Assembly: GCF_041080815.1 (NCBI RefSeq)
Contig: NZ_CP160205.1
Location: 806,001-870,000 of the forward strand
Origin: Mucilaginibacter yixingensis
GTDB lineage: Bacteria; Bacteroidota; Bacteroidia; Sphingobacteriales; Sphingobacteriaceae
Direction: 5' to 3'
DNA: 64,000 nt
A program made the position numbers and the translations under genes. The notes under the pieces are model-generated. The model saw nothing but the letters and a program-made list of their open reading frames with translations, searched no databases and was not told the origin of the DNA. Within the stretch, counting starts at the first letter, position 1. Each line of letters starts with the position of its first letter. This document shows positions 52,693-59,419 of the stretch, in pieces.

Positions 52693-52723
52693 AAAAAGCA
52701 GCGTTTAATTAGCGCTGCTTTTT
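52693..52723 (+). terminator. intrinsic terminator of prfB
   Basis: AAAAGCAGCG, a loop of 9 nt, CGCTGCTTTT and further T. It begins 8 nt after the prfB stop. Confidence 0.9.
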
Positions 52724-52724
52724 T

Positions 52725-52888
52725 GTTTTGGCTAAAGCCGATTGTTGGCTCCTTAATTTGCCGTTGACTTTAGTCAACGGCAATGAATGATGATTTTTAA
52801 GACAATTGTTATATCAGTTTCTGAATTTATTCATTGCCGTCCCATTTATGGGACGGGGTGCTAATGCAACAAAATGGCTTTAGCCAAA
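52725..52888. repeat. composite nested palindrome beside the RAYT gene
   Basis: Outer perfect 14-bp arms TTTTGGCTAAAGCC (52725-52738) and GGCTTTAGCCAAAA (52875-52888). Inside are two hairpins: GCCGTTGACT-TT-AGTCAACGGC (52759-52780) and CCGTCCCAT-TT-ATGGGACGG (52836-52855). GGCAATGAAT (52778-52787) and ATTCATTGCC (52828-52837) form a third inverted pair. The layout is like a REP doublet next to its RAYT transposase. Confidence 0.9.
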
Positions 52889-52908
52889 ATTAAATAGTTA
52901 AGTTATAT

Positions 52909-52931
52909 CTTTAGGTTTTGTTAAACCTAAA
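52909..52931 (+). promoter_or_regulatory. hairpin directly before the RAYT start codon
   Basis: TTTAGGTTT, a 5-nt loop, AAACCTAAA, ending 2 nt before the ATG. In an mRNA it would bury the initiation region, a way to keep transposase synthesis low. Confidence 0.6.
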
Positions 52932-52933
52932 TT

Positions 52934-53371
52934 ATGTCGTTTGTAAAGATCTGGGTACACCTTGTATTTTCCACCAAAAATCGCGAACCGTTATTGAGCA
53001 AACAGATCAGATATGATGTCTATAAGCATATTGCTCAAAATTGCAGCGAGAAAAATATCTTTTTGCAAGCGATAAATGGCTATGCCGATCATTTGCATTG
53101 CCTGATATCATTGGGAAAGGATCAAAACATAGCCAAAATTAGCCAGTTAATAAAAGGGGAATCATCTTACTGGATCAATCAAAATAATCTAACTTCAGAG
53201 AAATTCAGCTGGCAAGACGATTATTTTGCTGTTTCTGTGAGCGAATCACAAGTTCCTGCAGTTATAACCTATATTAGCAATCAGGAACAGCATCATGCCA
53301 AAAAAACATTCGACCAGGAAGTCAACGAGTTTATGGTTAGATACGGATGGAATCTTATTAAAGATAATTAA
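52934..53371 (+). CDS. REP-associated tyrosine transposase (IS200/IS605 TnpA-like)
   Basis: A 145-aa Y1/HUH transposase (starts MSFVKIWVHLVFSTKNREPL). The HUH pair is His53 and His55 (DHLHCLISL), and the catalytic tyrosine is Tyr113 in ITYISNQEQHHAKKTF. All key residues are intact. The composite palindrome upstream fits a REP/RAYT set rather than a classical IS200 with terminal hairpins on both sides; I see no second end downstream. It cuts and joins single-stranded DNA at the foot of hairpins. No tnpB gene is present. Confidence 0.92.
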   Translation: MSFVKIWVHLVFSTKNREPLLSKQIRYDVYKHIAQNCSEKNIFLQAINGYADHLHCLISLGKDQNIAKISQLIKGESSYWINQNNLTSEKFSWQDDYFAVSVSESQVPAVITYISNQEQHHAKKTFDQEVNEFMVRYGWNLIKDN

Positions 53372-53434
53372 TCACAGTCTTGTTTGGAAAGAAACGAAGT
53401 AATTGCAAAATAGTTGTAATTCTAACAACGCAAA

Positions 53435-53860
53435 CTATTTAATCACCACCGTATCAATAATAGCCGACTTATCGGTATTCTCTACCTTATAAAATTTAAG
53501 GTAATAAGTACCGGCCGTTGGTGCCTTGAAGGTGTAGCTGATAGGGCGGGGCACAGAATCTGTAGGGATGCTATCTGTGCGGATAACGCTGTATAGTTTA
53601 ACAATACGGGTGTCATCATCTGCAGTGCTATCGCTTACGTGGTCAAACCACAACCCCTGTTGTGTATTATGCCAAAGCAAGTTAAAAGTGAGCGTTTCGC
53701 CGGGTTTGCCGCTGGTTGGCCCGTTAACGCCAGAGATGTTGGCCTGCATTACCTCGCCGTTAATTTGCGACAGACCTGTTTGCACATCCTCTTTCTTACA
53801 GGCTGCAAAGGCAGCTGCAACAGCAAGAACGACAAATAGATAGCGCAGACGTTGGTTCAT
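53435..53860 (-). CDS. hypothetical lipoprotein, 141 aa
   Basis: Precursor starting MNQRLRYLFVVLAVAAAFAA followed by the lipobox Cys (FAACKKED). An ATG 12 nt upstream gives the same signal with four extra residues. The mature domain (GVNGPTSGKPGETLTFNLLW, ending AGTYYLKFYKVENTDKS) looks like a small Ig/FN3-like beta-sandwich. Such a domain suggests surface binding; no family or partner can be named. Confidence 0.75.
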   Translation of the reverse strand: MNQRLRYLFVVLAVAAAFAACKKEDVQTGLSQINGEVMQANISGVNGPTSGKPGETLTFNLLWHNTQQGLWFDHVSDSTADDDTRIVKLYSVIRTDSIPTDSVPRPISYTFKAPTAGTYYLKFYKVENTDKSAIIDTVVIK

Positions 53861-53925
53861 CGAAAAAGGCAAGGCTTGTACCTAATACGAATAAAGGTAG
53901 TGAATTATTATTACCGGCAAAAAAA

Positions 53926-54045
53926 TAATGAGCGAATGATTTTCTGAATGAGCGAATGAGTGAATTTTGGATGAGTGAATGAACGAACAAGCACGTCTGG
54001 CATATTCCATGCTCACTCATTCACTCCTTCAAAAATCACTCACTT
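53926..54045. repeat. reiterated GAATGAGC/T-word inverted repeat
   Basis: The left side holds repeated GAGCGAATGA, GAATGAGCGAATGAGTGAAT and GATGAGTGAATGAACGA. The right side has the complement CTCACTCATTCACTCCTTC and ATCACTCAC. It ends 5 bp before the BamA-like stop codon. Confidence 0.8.
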
Positions 54046-54049
54046 AATC

Positions 54050-55231
54050 TTAGAACGCTTCTCCCAAACTTAGATAAAGGCCGCTTTGACGGCCTTCGCC
54101 CGGCACTTTCTGGCCCACGCCGTAGTCCATACGCATAGAAAGCCCTTTTTCAACGTCGAAGAAATAACGCAGACCGCCGCCATAATTGGGTTTCAATTGA
54201 GCGAATGAGAGTGATTTGTTAAACACGGTGCCCGTACCTGCAAAGCCTACCACGCCAATCCGGTCGCTCAGACGGTAGCGCAGTTCAGTTTGAGCTGCAA
54301 CCATGTTACGGTCGCGGTAGCGGCCGTTATAGTAACCGCGCATCATCTCGTCGCTACCCAGGGCGGGCAGGAGGTAGAAGGGCGACTGGCCGCCGGTCAG
54401 GCTTTGTTCCTGCATGTCAAAACCCAATACAAAGCGTTTACTTAACTTATTGTATTGGGTAATTTCTATATTAAGAAGGCCTCCCCGGTAGTTATTGTTA
54501 CTGGGCGGGTTTTGTCCGGGCAGAGTGTAAAGGTAATTATCGCGGTTAACGCCCCCCATTAAGTAATAATAGGTGTTAATGAATATTCCTTTGGTGGTAT
54601 AAGTATTGTTGTTGCGCGTGTCAAACTGCAGGGCTACGCCAGCCAGCATCCCGCCGCCACCATTGCGGTTTTGCACCAGCGGGTTAGTATCGAAGCTGCC
54701 GCCGGGATTTTTATTTTCAAAATGATAATCATATGCACCTAGCAGGGCGCCTATATATAAATTTTGCGTAATGCGCTTATCGGCCTCAAAGTTTAACTTA
54801 AAACGGTGTTGGCCCAGGCGGTCTTTATCGGCCTTATAAGTATCTGGGCCTATGCCATAAAAATCGAACGGGAAGTTAATATAACTAATCGAGCCGGTAT
54901 AGTGCCACTGGTTTTGCGATGTCCAGTAGCTGGTGCTCAAACTAAGCCGGTTCTGGCCCTTGGTAGTAAGGGTTGCGTAGCCAAACACGTTTGATACCCG
55001 GGTGTCGGTATGCACGGTATCGGTATAAAAAGAATAAAGACCTGAGCCGCCCACCTCAACGCCGGTTTCTGGTGCCGAGCTGAATACCGGCAACAGGAAG
55101 AAGCTGCTGTGCTTGCTGCTATCCTTCTCAAACAACATTTTGCGCACAAATTTAGGGAGCAGGTTTTTTTGGGCCGATGCCGTGTTGCCGATAGCAAGCG
55201 ACAGTATAATAATAGGTAGAAGTTTTTTCAT
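54050..55231 (-). CDS. BamA/surface-antigen (Omp85 barrel) family outer-membrane protein
   Basis: A 393-aa precursor with a signal peptide (PIIILSLAIGNTASA). The remainder alternates amphipathic strands of a 16-strand-type barrel and ends in GLYLSLGEAF with the C-terminal Phe recognised by BamA. The region GVVGFAGTGTVFNKS resembles the VRGF/Y-like loop strand of the Omp85 barrel. POTRA domains are absent, so it is a barrel-only (bacterial surface antigen) member. Cargo or channel role unknown. Confidence 0.85.
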   Translation of the reverse strand: MKKLLPIIILSLAIGNTASAQKNLLPKFVRKMLFEKDSSKHSSFFLLPVFSSAPETGVEVGGSGLYSFYTDTVHTDTRVSNVFGYATLTTKGQNRLSLSTSYWTSQNQWHYTGSISYINFPFDFYGIGPDTYKADKDRLGQHRFKLNFEADKRITQNLYIGALLGAYDYHFENKNPGGSFDTNPLVQNRNGGGGMLAGVALQFDTRNNNTYTTKGIFINTYYYLMGGVNRDNYLYTLPGQNPPSNNNYRGGLLNIEITQYNKLSKRFVLGFDMQEQSLTGGQSPFYLLPALGSDEMMRGYYNGRYRDRNMVAAQTELRYRLSDRIGVVGFAGTGTVFNKSLSFAQLKPNYGGGLRYFFDVEKGLSMRMDYGVGQKVPGEGRQSGLYLSLGEAF

Positions 55232-55346
55232 GGTAAGATTGCGCGGCTAAGATAACGCCATTTTGTTTGATTTGTCGGGGATGATGGTGAATTAAACAAT
55301 GAAGACACTGTGGCTAGCACAGAGGGCGTGAGGGGGAACTGTTTTC

Positions 55347-55417
55347 GTAGAGCCACATATTTGTGGCTCATTTGTCAGATGTCATTACACGCGGGAGCCA
55401 CAAATATGTGGCTCTAC
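55347..55417. repeat. paired 23-nt GTAGAG hairpins (CCACA core)
   Basis: GTA then GAGCCACA-TATT-TGTGGCTC at 55347-55369, perfectly mirrored at 55395-55417 ending CTCTAC, with a 25-bp spacer. The left arm is identical to 26782-26804. Confidence 0.92.
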
Positions 55418-55492
55418 AAAATTTTAAGGCCCTCCGTTATTTTCCGTTCAGAACTAATGTCTGATTAACCAATCAACTATTTAACTAAAAGC

Positions 55493-55500
55493 CTACCTTT
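55493..55500 (+). promoter_or_regulatory. -7 box of the DHS-like gene
   Basis: TACCTTTG, 27 nt before the ATG. The -33 element is unclear. Confidence 0.55.
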
Positions 55501-55527
55501 GCGCCGAAAATAGAAATCAACAAAATC

Positions 55528-56508
55528 ATGAGCAATACAAGAGGACCTATTTCTCAGTTTATCGAGAAAAACTACCTTCACTTTAATGCTGCCGCGCTGG
55601 TTGATGCGGCCAAAGGTTATGAAACACACCTGCTGGAAGGCGGCAAAATGATGGTGACCCTTGCCGGCGCCATGAGTACGGCAGAGCTGGGTATCTCGCT
55701 GGCCGAGATGATCCGTCAGGGTAAAATTGATATCATTTCTTGTACCGGCGCTAACCTGGAAGAAGATATCATGAACCTGGTTGCGCACTCGCACTACAAA
55801 CGTGTACCTAACTATCGCGATCTGTCACCGCAGGATGAGTGGGATCTGTTAGAGAACCACTACAACCGTGTTACCGATACCTGCATTCCTGAAGAAGAAG
55901 CCTTCCGCCGTTTGCAGAAACATATTCATAAAATTTGGAAAGATGCCGACGATGCCGGCGAGCGTTATTTTCCGCACGAGTTCATGTACAAAATATTGCT
56001 GAGCGGCGAGCTGGAGCAGTATTACGAGATCGACCCGAAAAACTCATGGATGCTGGCCGCCGCAGAGCGTAACCTGCCAATTGTGGTACCAGGATGGGAA
56101 GACTCTACCATGGGCAACATCTTCGCCTCATACGTAATTAAAAACGAGATCAAAGCCACTACCATGAAAAGCGGTATCGAGTATATGGCTTGGTTGGCCG
56201 ACTGGTACGTGCAAAACTCAGAAGGCAAGGGCATCGGTTTCTTCCAGATTGGTGGCGGTATTGCCGGCGATTTCCCAATTTGTGTAGTGCCAATGTTGTA
56301 CCAGGATATGGAGATGGAAAACATTCCGTTCTGGAGCTACTTCTGCCAAATTTCAGATTCAACCACTTCTTACGGTTCATACTCTGGCGCTGTGCCAAAC
56401 GAAAAGATTACCTGGGGTAAGCTGGATATTGATACGCCTAAGTTTATTGTGGAGAGTGATGCTACCATCGTGGCTCCGCTGATCTTTGCCTGGATATTGA
56501 ATCAGTAA
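55528..56508 (+). CDS. deoxyhypusine synthase-family protein
   Basis: A 326-aa enzyme of the deoxyhypusine synthase fold. SDSTTSYGSYSGAVPNEKITWGK includes the active-site lysine equivalent, Lys298 in TWGK; an N-terminal NAD-binding Rossmann fold includes LAGAMSTAELGI and IDIISCTGANLEEDIMN. In eukaryotes and archaea the enzyme modifies eIF5A with spermidine; bacteria lack eIF5A, and bacterial homologues have been linked to homospermidine or related polyamine synthesis. Activity here is therefore inferred as polyamine aminobutyl transfer. Confidence 0.9.
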   Translation: MSNTRGPISQFIEKNYLHFNAAALVDAAKGYETHLLEGGKMMVTLAGAMSTAELGISLAEMIRQGKIDIISCTGANLEEDIMNLVAHSHYKRVPNYRDLSPQDEWDLLENHYNRVTDTCIPEEEAFRRLQKHIHKIWKDADDAGERYFPHEFMYKILLSGELEQYYEIDPKNSWMLAAAERNLPIVVPGWEDSTMGNIFASYVIKNEIKATTMKSGIEYMAWLADWYVQNSEGKGIGFFQIGGGIAGDFPICVVPMLYQDMEMENIPFWSYFCQISDSTTSYGSYSGAVPNEKITWGKLDIDTPKFIVESDATIVAPLIFAWILNQ

Positions 56509-56529
56509 TTACTTTTATAAAGAATTATC

Positions 56530-56561
56530 AAAGGGATAAACTATCAGTTTATCCCTTTTTT
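56530..56561 (+). terminator. intrinsic terminator of the DHS-like gene
   Basis: Perfect 13-bp stem AAAGGGATAAACT / AGTTTATCCCTTT with a 3-nt loop and a T-run. Confidence 0.92.
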
Positions 56562-56630
56562 GCTTTATGATGTTTGGCTTTATGGAATTAGTTATATTTA
56601 AACATCTATAACCTATAAAACCTTAAAATC

Positions 56631-57704
56631 ATGAAAGTAAAACCTCTGTTAACAATTTTATCGCTGTCGCTGCTCTCTGCCTGCGCTGTTAAAAAGCCTA
56701 CCCAATCTGCCTATGGTTCTTTTACCGATGCGCGGGACGGCCAGATTTACAAAACCATAAAAATTGGCGGACATACCTGGATGGCTCAGAATCTGAATTA
56801 CAAGGTAGATGGCGCCACGGGTTATGCCAGTGATCAGGCCGACGTCAAGATTTATGGTCAGTTATATAGTTTTTATGCCGCACAGGCTGCGGTGCCCAAA
56901 GGCTGGCACCTGCCAACCGCTGCCGAGTGGGACCAGTTAAAAGCCGATTGCCCTGATCTGGTGAATAAGCTTAACATTCGTTTTGGTGGTGAATATAGTG
57001 CAGGTGAACATATGTATCTGGGCAGCAAGGCCACGTTTTATACCTCTACGCATGATGGGATGCCCGTAATAACGGTCTATATAAATAAAGGCGACCCTGC
57101 TTTGTATAACAACCGGCAGGGAATTGGCTGGCAACTAAGTGTGAGGTGCGTTAAAGATGAAATAGGTAGTACTGTTACCAAGAATTATAATGCTGGCGCC
57201 GATAAAATTGTAAAGGAGAAGCGGAAGCCGGCAAACCAGAACTATGGCACTTTTACTGATGAGCGCGATGGTCAGGTTTATCAAACCGTAAAAGTTGGTA
57301 ACCAAATTTGGATGGCCCAAAACCTTAACTACAAAACAGACGGCGCCCAATATTACGGTGGCGACGAGGCTAATGCCAAAATTTATGGCAGGCTATATGG
57401 CTTTTACGCTGCACAGGCGGCTGTGCCCAAAGGGTGGCACTTGCCAACTGCAGCAGAGTGGGAGCAGTTAGGACAAGCGTGTCCTGATCTGGTAAATACA
57501 CTGAAAATTTCTTTCGGGGGCGAATATGGTGCAGGCAAATTCAGATACCTGGAGGGTATGGCTACATTTTATACCAGCACGCATGATGGCACACCCCTCA
57601 TCACCATGCATATAGATAAAGGCGACAATACTTTGCGTACCAACCGGCAGGGGATAGCCTGGCAACTCAGCGTGCGTTGTGTAAAAGATCAACCAGCAGA
57701 ATAA
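56631..57704 (+). CDS. FISUMP-domain lipoprotein with two tandem domains
   Basis: A 357-aa precursor with a lipoprotein signal (LTILSLSLLSACAVKK). Two Fibrobacter-succinogenes-major-paralogous domains follow, at about residues 32-180 and 205-355. Each has DGQ-Y-T-K-G---WMAQNLNYK, then YAAQAAVPKGWHLPTAAEW and ends GI-WQLSVRCVKD. The copies are about 65 percent identical by eye, so they come from internal duplication. Such proteins are cell-surface or secreted in Bacteroidota; their ligands are unknown. Confidence 0.9.
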   Translation: MKVKPLLTILSLSLLSACAVKKPTQSAYGSFTDARDGQIYKTIKIGGHTWMAQNLNYKVDGATGYASDQADVKIYGQLYSFYAAQAAVPKGWHLPTAAEWDQLKADCPDLVNKLNIRFGGEYSAGEHMYLGSKATFYTSTHDGMPVITVYINKGDPALYNNRQGIGWQLSVRCVKDEIGSTVTKNYNAGADKIVKEKRKPANQNYGTFTDERDGQVYQTVKVGNQIWMAQNLNYKTDGAQYYGGDEANAKIYGRLYGFYAAQAAVPKGWHLPTAAEWEQLGQACPDLVNTLKISFGGEYGAGKFRYLEGMATFYTSTHDGTPLITMHIDKGDNTLRTNRQGIAWQLSVRCVKDQPAE

Positions 57705-57740
57705 CACCCTTATAACGTACAGAGATAGGCTAATCTTATG

Positions 57741-57781
57741 AAGCGCATCAAAATTGCCCGCAGTTTTGATGCGCTTTTTTT
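57741..57781 (+). terminator. intrinsic terminator of the FISUMP gene
   Basis: AAGCGCATCAAAA, 10-nt loop, TTTTGATGCGCTT and a T-run. Perfect 13-bp stem. Confidence 0.92.
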
Positions 57782-57992
57782 ATGAATGCCCCCAAATTGC
57801 CCCATGATGATAAAAAATGCGAGTGGCAACTTCAATTGACGACGGTTTTTAACAATATTTTTGGCTTCTAAGTTTTTGTTGATAAAAAAAACGCCAGGGT
57901 GCTTTAGGGTAAAAACGCGGTTTTTGATATCATTTAGGCGGTTTTTGTGTTTTATTTAGAAAGATTATAAATTATAGTTTAGTGTCACTAAT

Positions 57993-58026
57993 TTGTCAGC
58001 TATACTGTAATAAATTTTACTTTTGT
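57993..58026 (+). promoter_or_regulatory. promoter of the act operon
   Basis: TTTG (57993-57996), 22 nt, TACTTTTG (58019-58026). The transcript leader would be about 75 nt. This is the only good match in the region. Confidence 0.75.
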
Positions 58027-58109
58027 GCACTGAAAATAAGCGGGTGTATTAGATATCTATCAGCATTTTCAACCAAATAATTAAAAATTATTAAGCACAA
58101 ATACACTTT

Positions 58110-59381
58110 ATGAGAAGTATCTCATTGATTCTTAAACAACTTTCAAGGTCGATTTTACTGGTTGCCGGTTTAACGGCGATGAGCCTTGCGGCCCGTGCAC
58201 AGGGAGACGCAGCAAAAGGTGAGGCGCTGTTTAAAAGCAAATGTACCGCTTGTCATAAGCTCGATCAGCGTATGACCGGTCCGGCCCTTGGTCCAATCAT
58301 TACAGCAGAAACTGATGACAAATGGTTAACCAAGTGGATTCAAAACAACCAGGCTGTAATCGCCGCTAAAGATCCTAAAGCATTAAAGATCTACAACGAG
58401 TTTAACCAGGCCAGTATGACCGTGTTTGCCGATCTGAGTGACGGCGATGCGGCCAACATTATTGCTTATGTACGCACCGAGTACAAAAAAATGCAGGAAA
58501 CCCCTAAGGGTGGTGATCCTACCAAAGGTGCTGCAGCAGAAGACAAAGGCCCAAGCAGCATGATGATCTACGGCCTGCTGGGCGTAATCGTTATTGCTTT
58601 CATCGTTATCCTGGTACTGAATAAAGTTATCGGTACACTGGAGCGCTTACTGTTAAAGAAAAAAGGCTTACTTACCGACGAGGAAGAAGCTGAACAGGCA
58701 GAGAAAGGCAGCGCTTTAGCAACTGTTGTTAAGCTGAGCAAAAACAAGAAACTGGTATTCTTCTTTGTGTTCTGTGGTACACTTGCTTTAGGTAGCTACG
58801 CTTGGGTAACCATGTGGAACACCAACGTTCACCAGGGTTATCAGCCGGTGCAGCCAATCAAATTCCCGCATGATCTGCATGCTGGTGTAATGAAGATACA
58901 GTGTCAATACTGTCACTCTGGTGCATACAAGTCAAAAAATGCAACCATTCCTTCACTTAATATTTGTATGAACTGCCACAAAACGGTTAAAACTGAGTCG
59001 CCAGAGATTCACAAGATCTATGACGCACTAGGTTACGATCCGTCGACAGCTAAATATGACAGCACCAAAGCTCATCCAATGCAGTGGGTAAGGGTACACA
59101 ACCTGCCAGACCTGGCTTACTTCAATCACTCTCAGCACGTAAAAGTTGGCAAAATCAAATGTCAGCAGTGTCACGGTCCGATTGAAACCATGAAAGAGGT
59201 TTACCAATACTCACCATTGACCATGAAATGGTGTATCCAGTGCCACAAACGCACCGAGGTTGACTACAAAGGCAACGCTTACTACGCTCACCTGGAAGAA
59301 GTTCACGACAAAATTAAACGTGGCGAGAAAGTGACCGAGAAAGAAATGGGCGGTACCGAGTGCGGTAAATGTCACTATTAA
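58110..59381 (+). CDS. actA: alternative complex III subunit A, multiheme cytochrome c
   Basis: A 423-aa membrane-bound cytochrome. After a signal peptide (GLTAMSLAARAQ) comes a mono-heme class-I domain with CTACHK (residues 47-52 region). Two membrane segments (MMIYGLLGVIVIAFIVILVL and LVFFFVFCGTLALGSYAWVT) precede five more CxxCH motifs: CQYCHS, CMNCHK, CQQCHG, CIQCHK, CGKCHY. Six hemes in total. ActA passes electrons from quinol oxidation towards the terminal oxidase or cytochrome c. First gene of actABCD. Confidence 0.94.
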   Translation: MRSISLILKQLSRSILLVAGLTAMSLAARAQGDAAKGEALFKSKCTACHKLDQRMTGPALGPIITAETDDKWLTKWIQNNQAVIAAKDPKALKIYNEFNQASMTVFADLSDGDAANIIAYVRTEYKKMQETPKGGDPTKGAAAEDKGPSSMMIYGLLGVIVIAFIVILVLNKVIGTLERLLLKKKGLLTDEEEAEQAEKGSALATVVKLSKNKKLVFFFVFCGTLALGSYAWVTMWNTNVHQGYQPVQPIKFPHDLHAGVMKIQCQYCHSGAYKSKNATIPSLNICMNCHKTVKTESPEIHKIYDALGYDPSTAKYDSTKAHPMQWVRVHNLPDLAYFNHSQHVKVGKIKCQQCHGPIETMKEVYQYSPLTMKWCIQCHKRTEVDYKGNAYYAHLEEVHDKIKRGEKVTEKEMGGTECGKCHY

Positions 59382-59419
59382 TTAAAAGAAACTTAGCAAT
59401 TACAGTTTATATAGCTTAA

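Larger units (their letters stand above)
57705..58109. other. 405-bp intergenic region before the act operon
   Basis: Contains the FISUMP terminator and the act operon promoter (57993-58026). The section 57785-57960 is AT-rich without gene or repeat that I can see. Confidence 0.6.

Noticed and set aside
52685..53435. Complete IS200/IS605 element
   Set aside because: There is a transposase and a left-side palindrome but no matching right end and no tnpB; RAYT is the better description.
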